Shown here one piece after another: positions 1 to 12,341 of a stretch of 64,000 nucleotides of DNA. The position numbers and the translations under genes are program-made. The notes beneath the pieces are model-generated. The model was not told the DNA's origin and ran no database searches. It was given only the letters and a program-made list of their open reading frames with translations. Within the stretch, counting starts at the first letter, position 1. Every line of letters starts with the position of its first letter. This stretch comes from Rattus norvegicus (taxonomy: Eukaryota; Chordata; Mammalia; Rodentia; Muridae). The stretch is taken from NCBI RefSeq assembly GCF_036323735.1, contig NC_086029.1, forward strand, positions 7,983,816 to 8,047,815, in the 5' to 3' direction.

Positions 1-51
1 GTACTTTTGAACATTTATCAAATTTGGTGAGCCGAATACGAGTATCATGGT

Positions 52-420
52 GAATTCGGTTAGTTCCCAATGTGCCGCAGTAGTAATACATGGACAGTTC
101 GGGATATAGAAAAATTTTCACGAATGGAATCAAAATTTCAAGGCTAATTCAGTGAGTTCCCAATGCGACATGCTTGTATGAGTTTTCTTTTCAATACAGA
201 GCAACATTTTAAGGAACGGAATCTAATTATCATGATGAATTCAGTAGGTTCCCAATAGGATTCGCAAGTAATAAACTTGTTATTCAAGATAGACCAACTT
301 TTTCAAGAACTGAAACACTGTTTCTTTGAGAATTCAGTTAGTTCCCCGTAGCTTGCTCTTGTAATATATGTACTTTTAACGATTTGTCATAATTTGGTAG
401 CCAAATCTGAGTAACATGGT
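52..420 (+). repeat. First complete 369-bp unit in the window
   Basis: Subrepeats A, B, C and D start at 52, 145, 237 and 330, and the next A starts at 421. The B box reads TAATTC instead of GAATTC and is preceded by CAAGGC in place of CTAGGC. The same change is seen in the copies near 2725 and 5676, so this variant marks one position within the 8-unit block that occupies the first 6.6 kb. Confidence 0.93.
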
Positions 421-3400
421 GAATTCTGTTAGTTCCCAATAGTCGCCATAGTAATAAGAAGACTGTTTGGGATATAGAAAAATTTTCACGCATGGAATCA
501 AAATTTCTAGGAGATTTCAGTGAGGTCCCAATGGTACATGCTTGTATGAGTTGTTTTTCGGTACAGAGCAACATTTTAAGTAACAGAATCTAAGTATCAT
601 GGTGAATTCAGTAGGTTACCAATAGGATTCACATGTAATAAGCCTATTATTCAAGGTAGAGCAACGTTTTAACGAACTGAAACACTGTTTCTTTGTGTAT
701 TCAGTTAGTTCCCAGTAGCCTGCTCTTGTAATATGTGTACTTTTAAAGATTTATCAAAATTTGGTGAGCCGAATCAGAGTAACATGGTGAATTCGGTTAG
801 TTCCCCATAGGCTCAGTAGTAATAAGTGGACTGTTCGGGATATAGAAAGATTTTCACGAATGGAATCAAAATTTCTAGGCGAATTCAGTGAGTTCCCAAA
901 GGGACAGTCTTGTATGGGTTTCCTTTTCAAAATAGAGCAACATTTTTGGAACGGAATCTAAGTATCATGGTGAATTCAGTATGTTCCAAATATGATTCAC
1001 ATGTAATAAGGTTGTTATGCAAGATAGAGCAAGTTTTAACGAACAGAAACACTGTTTCTTTGTGAATTCAGTTAGGTCCCAATAGCCTGCTCTTGTAATA
1101 TGTCTACTTTTAAAGATTTATCCAAATTTGTTGAGCCGAATCTGAGTAACATGGTGAATTGGATTAGTTCACAATAGGCCGCAGTAGTAATAAGTGGACT
1201 GTTCGGGATATAGAAAAATTTTCACGAATGGAATCAAAATTTCTAGGCGAATTCAGTGAGTTCCCAAAGGGACATGCTTGTATGAGTTTGCTTTTCAATA
1301 TAGAGCAATATTTTAAGGAACGGAATCTAGGTATCATGGTGAATTCAGTAGGTTACCAATAGGATTCACATGTAATAAGCTTGTTATTCAAGATAGAGCA
1401 ACGTTTTAATGAACTGAAACACTGTTTCTTTGTGAATTCAGTTAGTTCCCAGGAGTCTGCTCTTGTAATATGTGTACTTTCAAAGATTTATCAAAATTTG
1501 GTGATCCGAATCTGAGTAACATGGTGAATTCGGGTTGTTCCCAGAGGTCGCAGTAGTAATAAGTGGACTGTTCGGGATATAGAAAATTTTTCACGAATGG
1601 AATCAAAATTTCTAGGAGATTTCAGTGAGGTCACAATGGGACATGCTTGTATGAGTTTGCTTTTCGATACAAAGCAACATTTTAAGGAACGGAATCTAGT
1701 TATCATGGTTAATTCTGTAAGTTACCAATAGGATTCACATGTAATAAGCTTGTTATTCAAGATAGAGCAACGTTTTAACGAACTGTAACTCTGTTTCTTT
1801 GTGAATTCCGTTAGTTCCCAGTAACCTGCTCTTGTAATATGTGTACTTTTAAATATTTATCAAAATTAGGGGAGCCGAATCTGAGTAACATCGTGAATTC
1901 GGTTAGTTCCCAATGGGCCGCAGTAGTAATAAGTGGAATCTTCCGGATATAGAAAAATTTTCACGAATGGAATCAAAATTTCTAGGCGAATTCAGTGAGT
2001 TCCCAATGGGACATCTTGTATGAGTTTGTTTTTCAATATAGAGCAACATTGTAAGGAACGGAATCTAAGTATCATGGTGAATTCAGTATGTTCCCAAGAG
2101 TATTCGCATGTATTAAGCTTGTTATTCAAGATAGAGCAAATTTTTACAAACTGAAACACTGTTTCTTTGTGAATTCAGTAAGTTCCCAATAGCCTGCTGT
2201 TGTAATATGTGCACTTTTAAAGATTTATCAAAATTTGTTGAGCCGAATCTGAGTAACATGGTGAATTGGGTTAGTTCCCAATAGGCTGCAGTAGTAATAA
2301 GTGGACTGTTCGGGATATAAAATATTTTCATGAATGGAATCAAAATTTCTAGGCGAATTCTGTGAGTTCCCAATGGGAAATGCTTGTATGAGTTTGCTTT
2401 TCGATACAGAGCAACATATTAAGGAACGGAATCTAAGTATCATGGTGAATTCAGTAGGTTCCCAATAGGATTCGCATGTAATAAGCTTGTTATTCAAGAT
2501 ACAGCAACGTTTTAACTAACTGAAACCCTGTTTCTTTGTGAAATCTGTTAGTTCCCAGTAGCCAGCTCTTGTAATATGTATACTTTTAAAGATTTATCAA
2601 AATTTGGTGAGCCGAATCTGAGTAACATGGTGAATTCGGTTAGTTCCCAATAGGTCGCAATGGTAATAAGTGGACTGTTAGGGATATAGAAAAATTTTCA
2701 CGAATGGAATCAAAATTTCAAGGCTAATTCAGTGAGTTCCCAATGCGACATGCTTGTATGAGTTTTCTTTTCAATACAGAGCAACATTTTAAGGAACGGA
2801 ATCTAATTATCATGATGAATTCAGTAGGTTCCCAATAGGATTCGCAAGTAATAAACTTGTTATTCAAGATAGACCAACTTTTTCAAGAACTGAAACACTT
2901 TTTCTTTGTGAATTCAGTTAGTTCCCCGTAGCTTGCTCTTGTAATATATGTACTTTTAACGATTTGTCATAATTTGGTAGCCGAATCTGAGTAACATGGT
3001 GAATTCGGTTAGTTCCCAATAGTCGCCATAGTAATAAGAGGACTGTTTGGGATATAGAAAAATTTTCACGCATGGAATCAAAATTTCTAGGAGATTTCAG
3101 TGAGGTCCCAATGGTACATGCTTGTATGAGTTGTTTTTCGATACAGAGCAACATTTTAAGTAACAGAATCTAAGTATCATGGTGAATTCAGTAGGTTACC
3201 AATAGGATTCACATGTAATAAGCTTGTTATTCAAGATAGAGCAACGTTTTAACTAACTGAAACACTGTTTCTTTTTGTATTCAGTTAGTTCCCAGTAGCC
3301 TGCTCTTGTAATATGTGTACTTTTAAACATTTATCAAAATTTGGTGAGCTGAATCGTAGTAACATGGTTAATTCGGTTAGTTCCCAATGGGCCGCAGTAG

Positions 3401-6400
3401 TAATAAGTGGACTGTTCGGGATATAGAAAAATTTTCACGAATAGAATCAAAATTTCTAGGCGAATTCAGTGCGTTCCCAATGAGACATGCTTGTATGAGT
3501 TTGCTTTTCGATACAGAGCAACATTTTAAAGAACGGAATCTAACTATCATGGTGAATTCAGTAGGTTCCCAATAGTATTCGAATATAATAAGCTTGTTAT
3601 TCAAGATAGAGTAACGTTTTAACTAACTGAAACACTGTTTCTTTGTGAATTCCGTTAGTTCCCAGTAACCTGCTCTTGTAATATGTGTACTTTTAAAGAT
3701 TTATCAAAATTTGGTGAGCCGAATCAGAGTAACATGGTGAATTCGGTTAGTTCCCCATAGGCTCAGTAGTAATAAGTGGACTGTTCGGGATATAGAAAGA
3801 TTTTCACGAATGGAATCAAAATTTCTAGGCGAATTCAGTGAGTTCCCAAAGGGACAGTCTTGTATGGGTTTCCTTTTCAAAATAGAGCAACATTTTTGGA
3901 ACGGAATCTAAGTATCATGGTGAATTCAGTATGTTCCAAATATGATTCACATGTAATAAGGTTGTTATGCAAGATAGAGCAAGTTTTAACGAACTGAAAC
4001 ACTGTTTCTTTGTGAATTCAGTTAGGTCCCAATAGCCTGCTCTTGTAATATGTCTACTTTTAAAGATTTATCCTAATTTGTTGAGCCGAATCTGAGTAAC
4101 ATGGTGAATTGGATTAGTTCACAATAGGCCGCAGTAGTAATAAGTGGACTGTTCGGGATATAGAAAAATTTTCACGAATGGAAACAAAATTTCTAGGCGA
4201 ATTCAGTGAGTTCCCAAAGGGACATGCTTGTATGAGTTTGCTTTTCAATATAGAGCAATATTTTAAGGAACGGAATCTAGGTATCATGGTGAATTCAGTA
4301 GGTTACCAATAGGATTCACATGTAATAAGCTTGTTATTCAAGATAGAGCAACGTTTTAATGAACTGAAACACTGTTTCTTTGTGAATTCAGTTAGTTCCC
4401 AGGTGTCTGCTCTTGTAATATGTGTACTTTCAAAGATTTATGAAAATTTGGTGATCCGAATCTGAGTAACATGGTGAATTCGGGTTGTTCCCAGAGGTCG
4501 CAGTAGTAATAAGTGGACTGTTCGGGATATAGAAAATTTTTCACGAATGGAATCAAAATTTCTAGGAGATTTCAGTGAGGTCACAATGGGACATGCTTGT
4601 ATGAGTTTGCTTTTCGATACAAAGCAACATTTTAAGGAACGGAATCTAGTTATCATGGTTAATTCTGTAAGTTACCAATAGGATTCACATGTAATAAGCT
4701 TGTTATTCAAGATAGAGCAACGTTTTAACGAACTGTAACTCTGTTTCTTTGTGAATTCCGTTAGTTCCCAGTAACCTGCTCTTGTAATATGTGTACTTTT
4801 AAATATTTATCAAAATTAGGGGAGCCGAATCTGAGTAACATCGTGAATTCGGTTAGTTCCCAATGGGCCGCAGTAGTAATAAGTGGAATCTTCCGGATAT
4901 AGAAAAATTTTCACGAATGGAATCAAAATTTCTAGGCGAATTCAGTGAGTTCCCAATGGGACATGCTTGTATGAGTTTGTTTTTCAATATAGAGCAACAT
5001 TGTAAGGAACGGAATCTAAGTATCATGGTGAATTCAGTATGTTCCCAAGAGTATTCGCATGTATTAAGCTTGTTATTCAAGATAGAGCAAATTTTTACAA
5101 ACTGAAACACTGTTTCTTTGTGAATTCAGTAAGTTCCCAATAGCCTGCTGTTGTAATATGTGCACTTTTAAAGATTTATCAAAATTTGTTGAGCCGAATC
5201 TGAGTAACATGGTGAATTGGGTTAGTTCCCAATAGGCTGCAGTAGTAATAAGTGGACTGTTCGGGATATAAAATATTTTCATGAATGGAATCAAAATTTC
5301 TAGGCGAATTCTGTGAGTTCCCAATGGGAAATGCTTGTATGAGTTTGCTTTTCGATACAGAGCAACATATTAAGGAACGGAATCTAAGTATCATGGTGAA
5401 TTCAGTAGGTTCCCAATAGGATTCGCATGTAATAAGCTTGTTATTCAAGATACAGCAACGTTTTAACTAACTGAAACACTGTTTCTTTGTGAAATCTGTT
5501 AGTTCCCAGTAGCCAGCTCTTGTAATATGTATACTTTTAAAGATTTATCAAAATTTGGTGAGCCGAATCTGAGTAACATGGTGAATTCGGTTAGTTCCCA
5601 ATAGGTCGCAATGGTAATAAGTGGACTGTTAGGGATATAGAAAAATTTTCACGAATGGAATCAAAATTTCAAGGCTAATTCAGTGAGTTCCCAATGCGAC
5701 ATGCTTGTATGAGTTTTCTTTTCAATACAGAGCAACATTTTAAGGAACGGAATCTAATTATCATGATGAATTCAGTAGGTTCCCAATAGGATTCGCAAGT
5801 AATAAACTTGTTATTCAAGATAGACCAACTTTTTCAAGAACTGAAACACTTTTTCTTTGTGAATTCAGTTAGTTCCCCGTAGCTTGCTCTTGTAATATAT
5901 GTACTTTTAACGATTTGTCATAATTTGGTAGCCGAATCTGAGTAACATGGTGAATTCGGTTAGTTCCCAATAGTCGCCATAGTAATAAGAGGACTGTTTG
6001 GGATATAGAAAAATTTTCACGCATGGAATCAAAATTTCTAGGAGATTTCAGTGAGGTCCCAATGGTACATGCTTGTATGAGTTGTTTTTCGATACAGAGC
6101 AACATTTTAAGTAACAGAATCTAAGTATCATGGTGAATTCAGTAGGTTACCAATAGGATTCACATGTAATAAGCTTGTTATTCAAGATAGAGCAACGTTT
6201 TAACTAACTGAAAAACTGTTTCTTTTTGTATTCAGTTAGTTCCCAGTAGCCTGCTCTTGTAATATGTGTACTTTTAAACATTTATCAAAATTTGGTGAGC
6301 TGAATCGGAGTAACATGGTTAATTCGGTTAGTTCCCAATGGGCCGCAGTAGTAATAAGTGGACTGTTCGGGATATAGAAAAATTTTCACGAATAGAATCA

Positions 6401-6600
6401 AAATTTCTAGGCGAATTCAGTGCGTTCCCAATGAGACATGCTTGTATGAGTTTGCTTTTCGATACAGAGCAACATTTTAAAGAACGGAATCTAACTATCA
6501 TGGTGAATTCAGTAGGTTCCCAATAGTATTCGAATATAATAAGCTTGTTATTCAAGATAGAGTAACGTTTTAACTAACTGAAACACTGTTTCTTTGTGAA
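121..6600 (+). repeat. 8-unit higher-order repeat, 2951-bp period, ~2.2 copies
   Basis: Positions 121-720 match 2701-3300 (step 2580) and then 5652-6251 (step 2951). Positions from 721 onward match from 3671 onward with step 2950, becoming 2951 after about 2014, where the first copy lacks one G. Shared rare variants include GCTCAGTAG in A, CAGTCTTGTATGGG in B and AGGTCGCAATGG in A. Eight units of 369 bp give 2951. The first copy is one unit shorter because the unit present at about 3301-3670 has no counterpart between 720 and 721. Similarity to this register ends near 6598. Confidence 0.9.
3301..3670 (+). repeat. Single unit present in later 2951-bp copies but missing from the first
   Basis: The step between matching sequence changes from 2580 left of position 721 to 2950 right of it, a difference of 370 bp, which is exactly one unit. 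The extra unit has GAGCTGAATC and TGGTTAATTCGG in D/A and recurs near 6251-6600. The sequence cannot show whether the first copy lost it or the others gained it. Confidence 0.8.
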
Positions 6601-8400
6601 ATCTGTTAGTTCCCAGTAGCCAGCTCTTGTATTATGTATACTTTTAAAGATTTATCAAAATTTGGTGAGCCGAATCTGAGTAACATGGTGAATTCCGATA
6701 GTTCCCAATGTGCCACAGTAGTAATAAGTGGACTCTTCAGGATATAGAAATATTTTCAAGTATGGAATCAAAATTTCTAGGCGAATACGGGGAGTTCCCA
6801 ATGGGACATGCTTGTATGAGTTTGTTTTTCAATATAGAGCAACATTTTAAGGAACGGAATCTAAGTATCATTGTGAATTCAATAGGTTCCCAATAGGATT
6901 AGCATGTAATAAGCTTGTTATTCAAGATAGAGCAAAGTTTTAACGAAGTGAAACACTGTTTCTTTGTGAATTAAGTTAGTTCCCAGTAGCTGGCTCTTGT
7001 AATATGTGTACTTTTAAAGATTTATCAAAATTTGTTGAGCCGAATCAGAGTAACATGGTGAATTCGGTGAGTTCCCCAAAGGCTCAGTAGAAATAAGTGG
7101 ACTGTTCGGGATATAGAAAGATTTTCACGAATGGAATCAAAATTTCTAGGCGAATTCAGTGAGTTCCCATTGGGACAGGCTTGTATGGGTTTCCTTTTCA
7201 ATATAGAGCAACATTTTTGGCACGGAATCTAAGTATCATGGTGAATTCAGTATGTTCCCAATATGATTCACATGTAATAAGGTTGTTATGCAAGATAGAG
7301 CAGGTTTTAACGAACTGAAACACTGTTTCTTTGTGAATTCAGTTAGTTCCCAATAGCCTGCTCTTGTAATATGTCTACTTTTAAAGATTTATCAAAATTT
7401 GGTGAGCCGAATCTGAGTAACATGGTGAATTCGATTAGTTCCCAATAGGCCACAGTAGTAATAAGTTTACTGTTCGGGATATAGAAAAATTTTCACGAAT
7501 GGAATCAAAATATCTAGGAGATTTCAGAGAGGTCACAATGGGACATGCTTGTATGAGTGTGCTTTTCGATACAGAGCAACATTTTAAGGAACGGAATCTA
7601 GGTATCATGGTGAATTCAGTAGGTTACCAATAGGATTCACAGGTAATAAGCTTGTTATTCAAGATAGAGCAACGTTTTAACTAACTGAAACACTGTTTCT
7701 TTGTGAATTCCGTTAGTTCCCAGTAACCTGCTCTTGTAATATGTGTACTTTTAAATATTTATCAAAATTAGGGGAGCGAATCTGAGTAACATGGTGAATT
7801 CGGTTAGTCCCCAATGGGCCACAGTAGTAATAAGTGGAATCTTACGGATATAGAAAAATTTTCACGAATGGAATCAAAATTTCTAGGCGAATTCAGTGAG
7901 TTCCCAATGGGACATGCTTGTATGAGTTTGTTTTTCAATATAGAGCAACATTATAAGGAACGGAATCTAGTATCATGGTGAATTCAGTATGTTCCCAAAA
8001 GGATTCGCATGTATTAAGCTTGTTATTCAAGATAGAGCAAGTTTTTACGAAATGAAAAACTGTTTCTTTGTGAATTCAGTAAGTTCCCAATAGCTGGCTG
8101 CTGTAATATGTGTACTTTTAAAGATTTATCAAAATTTGGTGAGCCGAATCTGAGTAACATGGTGAATTGGGTTAGTTCCCAATAGGCCGCAGTAGTAATA
8201 AGTGGACTGTTCGGGATATAGAAAATTTTTCACGAATGGAATCAAAATTTCTAGGCGAATTCTGTGAGTTCCCAATGGGAAATGCTTGTATGAGTTTGCT
8301 TTTCGATACAGAGCAACATATTAAGGAACGGAATCTAAGTATCATGGTGAATACAGTAGGGTCCCAAGGATTCGCATGTAATAAGGTTGTTTGCAAGATA
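6598..8400 (+). repeat. Diverged 369-bp units without a clear block repeat
   Basis: At 6598 the sequence leaves the 2951-bp register and instead resembles 5491 onward (both have GAAATCTGTTAG and GTATACTTTTAAAG), a jump of 1107 bp or three units. Further on, the units resemble those at 740-1100 (GCTCAGTAG, TATGGGTTTCC, CATTTTTGG) and 1800-2200 (ATTAGGGGAG) but with many more differences. No gene or foreign insertion is visible. Confidence 0.85.
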
Positions 8401-11400
8401 GAGCAAGTTTTAACGAACTGAAACACTGTTTCTTTGTGAATTCAGTTAGTTCCCAATAGCCTCTCTTGTAATATGTGTACTTTTAAAGATTTATCAATAT
8501 TTGGTGAGCCGAATCTGAGTAACATGGTGAATTCGGTTAGTTCCAAATAGGCCGCAGTAGTAATAAGTGGACTGTTCGGGATATAGAAAAATTTTCACGA
8601 ATGGAATCAAAATATCTAGGAGATTTCAGTGAGGTCACAATGGGACATGCTTGTATGAGTTTGCTTTTCGATACAGAGCAACATTTTAAGGAACCGAATC
8701 TAGGTATCATGGTGAATTCAGTAGGTTACCAATAGGATTCACAGGTAATAAGCTTGTTATTCAAGATAGAGCAACGTTTTAATGAACTGAAACACTGTTT
8801 CTTTGTGAAATCAGTTAGTTCCCCGTAGCCTGCTCTTGTAATATGTGTACTTTTAAAGATTTCAAAATTTGTTGAGCCGAATCTGAGTAACATGGTGAAT
8901 TGGGTTAGTTCACAATAGGCCGCAATAGTAATAAGTGGACTGTTCGGGATATAGAAAAATTTTCACGAATGGAATCAAAATTTCTAGGCGAATTCAGTGA
9001 GTTCCCAAAGGGATATGCTTGTATGAGTTTGCTTTTCAATATAGAGCAACATTTTAAGGAACGGTATCTAGGTATCATGGTGAATTCAGTAGGTTACCAA
9101 TAGGATTCACATGTAATAAGCTTGTTATTCAAGATAGAGCAACGATTTAATGAACTGAAACACTGTTTCTTTGTGAATTCAGTTAGTTCCCAGTAGCCTC
9201 CTCTTGTAATATGTGTACTTTCAAAGATTTATCAAAATTTGGTGAGCCGAATCTGAGTAACATGGTGAATTGGGGTAGTTCCCAGAGGTCGCTGTAGTAA
9301 TAAGTGGACTGTTCGGGATATAGAAAATTTTTCAGGAATGGAATCAAAATTTCTAGGCGAATTCTGTGAGTTCCCAATGGGAAATGCTTGTATGAGTTTG
9401 CTTTTCGATACAGAGCAACATATTAAGGAACAGAATCTAAGTATCATGGTGAATTCAGTAGGGTCCCAATAGGATTCGCATGTAATAAGGTTGTTATGCA
9501 AGATAGAGCAAGTTTTAACGAACTGAAACACTGTTTCTTTGTGAATTCAGTTAGTTTCCAAAAGCCTGCTCTTGTAATATGTGTACTTTTAAATATTCAT
9601 CATAATTTGGTGAGCCGAGTCTGAGTAACATGGTGAATTGGGTTAGTTCCCAATAGGCCGCAGTAGTAATAAGTGGACTGTTCGGGATATAGAAAAATTT
9701 TCACGAATGGAATCAAAATATCCAGGAGATTTCAGTGAGGTCACAATGGGACATGCTTGTATGAGTTTGCTTTTCGATACAGAGCAACATTTTATGGAAC
9801 GGAATCTAGGTATCATGGTGAATTCAGTAGGTTACCAATAGGATTCACAGGTAATAAGCTTGTTATTCAAGATAGAGCAACGATTTAATGAACTGAAACA
9901 CTGTTTCTTTGTGAATTCAGTTAGTTCCCAGTAGCCTGCTCTTGTAATATGTGTACTTTCAAAGATTTATCAAAATTTGGTGAGCCGAACCTGAGTAACA
10001 TGGTGAATTCGGGTAGTTCCCAGAGGTCGCTGTAGTAATAAGTGGACTGTTCGGGATATAGAAAATTTTTCACGAATGGAATCAAAATTTCTCGGCAAAT
10101 TCTGTGAGTTCCCAATGGGAAATGCTTGTATGATATTGCTTTTCGATACAGAGCAACATATTAAGGAACGGAATCTAAGTATCATGGTGAATTCTGTAGG
10201 GTCCCAATAGGATTCGCATGTAATAAGGTTGTTATGCAAGATAGAGCAAGTTTTAACGAACTGAAACACTGTTTCTTTGTGAATTCAGTTAGTTCCCAAT
10301 AGCCTCTCTTGTAATATGTGTACTTTTAAAGATTTATCAAAATTTGGTGAGCCGATTCTGAGTAACATGGTGAATTCGGTTAGTTCTCAATAGGCCGCAG
10401 TAGTAATAAGTGGACTGTTCGGGATATAGAAAAATTTTCACGAATGGAATCAAAATATCTAGGAGATTTCAGTGAGGTCACAATGGGACATGCTTGTATG
10501 AGTTTGCTTTTCGATACAGAGCAACATTTTAAGGAACCGAATCTAGGTATCATGGTGAATTCAGTAGGTTACCAATAGGATTCACAGGTAATAAGCTTGT
10601 TATTCAAGATAGAGCAACGTTTTAATGAACTGAAACACTGTTTCTTTGTGAAATCAGTTAGTTCCCCGTAGCCTGCTCTTGTAATATGTGTACTTTTAAA
10701 GATTTCAAAATTTGTTGAGCCGAATCTGAGTAACATGGTGAATTGTGTTAGTTCACAATAGGCCGCAATAGTAATAAGTGGACTGTTCGGGATATAGAAA
10801 AATTTTCACGAATGGAATCAAAATTTCTAGGCGAATTCAGTGAGTTCCCAAAGGGATATGCTTGTATGAGTTTGCTTTTCAATATAGAGCAACATTTTAA
10901 GGAACGGTATCTAGGTATCATGGTGAATTCAGTAGGTTACCAATAGGATTCACATGTAATAAGCTTGTTATTCAAGATAGAGCAACGATTTAATGAACTG
11001 AAACACTGTTTCTTTGTGAATTCAGTTAGTTCCCAGTAGCCTCCTCTTGTAATATGTGTACTTTCAAAGATTTATCAAAATTTGGTGAGCCGAATCTGAG
11101 TAACATGGTGAATTGGGGTAGTTCCCAGAGGTCGCTGTAGTAATAAGTGGACTGTTCGGGATATAGAAAATTTTTCAGGAATGGAATCAAAATTTCTAGG
11201 CGAATTCTGTGAGTTCCCAATGGGAAATGCTTGTATGAGTTTGCTTTTCGATACAGAGCAACATATTAAGGAACAGAATCTAAGTATCATGGTGAATTCA
11301 GTAGGGTCCCAATAGGATTCGCATGTAATAAGGTTGTTATGCAAGATAGAGCAAGTTTTAACGAACTGAAACACTGTTTCTTTGTGAATTCAGTTAGTTT

Positions 11401-12341
11401 CCAAAAGCCTGCTCTTGTAATATGTGTACTTTTAAATATTCATCAAAATTTGGTGAGCCGAGTCTGAGTAACATGGTGAATTGGGTTAGTTCCCAATAGG
11501 CCGCAGTAGTAATAAGTGGACTGTTCGGGATATAGAAAAATTTTCACGAATGGAATCAAAATATCCAGGAGATTTCAGTGAGGTCACAATGGGACATGCT
11601 TGTATGAGTTTGCTTTTCGATACAGAGCAACATTTTATGGAACGGAATCTAGGTATCATGGTGAATTCAGTAGGTTACCAATAGGATTCACAGGTAATAA
11701 GCTTGTTATTCAAGATAGAGCAACGATTTAATGAACTGAAACACTGTTTCTTTGTGAATTCAGTTAGTTCCCAGTAGCCTGCTCTTGTAATATGTGTACT
11801 TTCAAAGATTTATCAAAATTTGGTGAGCCGAACCTGAGTAACATGGTGAATTCGGGTAGTTCCCAGAGGTCGCTGTAGTAATAAGTGGACTGTTCGGGAT
11901 ATAGAAAATTTTTCACGAATGGAATCAAAATTTCTCGGCAAATTCTGTGAGTTCCCAATGGGAAATGCTTGTATGATATTGCTTTTCGATACAGAGCAAC
12001 ATATTAAGGAACGGAATCTAAGTATCATGGTGAATTCTGTAGGGTCCCAATAGGATTCGCATGTAATAAGGTTGTTATGCAAGATAGAGCAAGTTTTAAC
12101 GAACTGAAACACTGTTTCTTTGTGAATTCAGTTAGTTCCCAATAGCCTCTCTTGTAATATGTGTACTTTTAAAGATTTATCAAAATTTGGTGAGCCGATT
12201 CTGAGTAACATGGTGAATTCGGTTAGTTCTCAATAGGCCGCAGTAGTAATAAGTGGACTGTTCGGGATATAGAAAAATTTTCACGAATGGAATCAAAATA
12301 TCTAGGAGATTTCAGTGAGGTCACAATGGGACATGCTTGTA
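8400..12341 (+). repeat. 5-unit tandem duplication, 1843-bp step
   Basis: Landmarks repeat exactly 1843 bp apart: AGCCTCTCTTG (missing TG) at 8458 and 10301; GATTTCAAAATTTG (lacking AT before CAAAA) at 8858 and 10701; and the rare GAACCGAATC near 8692 and 10535. The register ends at 12341, where ATGAGTGCTTTTC replaces ATGAGTTTGCTTTTC. The block was itself copied again inside the 4052-bp duplication (the GATTTCAAAA landmark recurs at 14753). Confidence 0.9.

Noticed and set aside
52..420. CRISPR array (a conserved ~20-bp box every ~92 bp)
   Set aside because: The stretches between boxes are too long and are themselves homologous and repeated every fourth position; true spacers are unique. No cas gene is present.
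3506..3522. CENP-B-box-like sequence in subrepeat B (TTCGATACAGAGCAA)
   Set aside because: It matches the TTCG and central A of the nTTCGnnnnAnnCGGGn core, but the essential CGGG is GCAA. Only half the core fits, so no binding site is claimed.
9232..9531. Recurring 99-codon minus-strand frame (also at 9970, 11075, 11813, 13285 and many more) as a multicopy gene family
   Set aside because: Its spacing follows the class III units exactly. It spans several subrepeats without regard to unit boundaries, and single indels destroy it in sister units. I saw no separate sign of selection on the protein.
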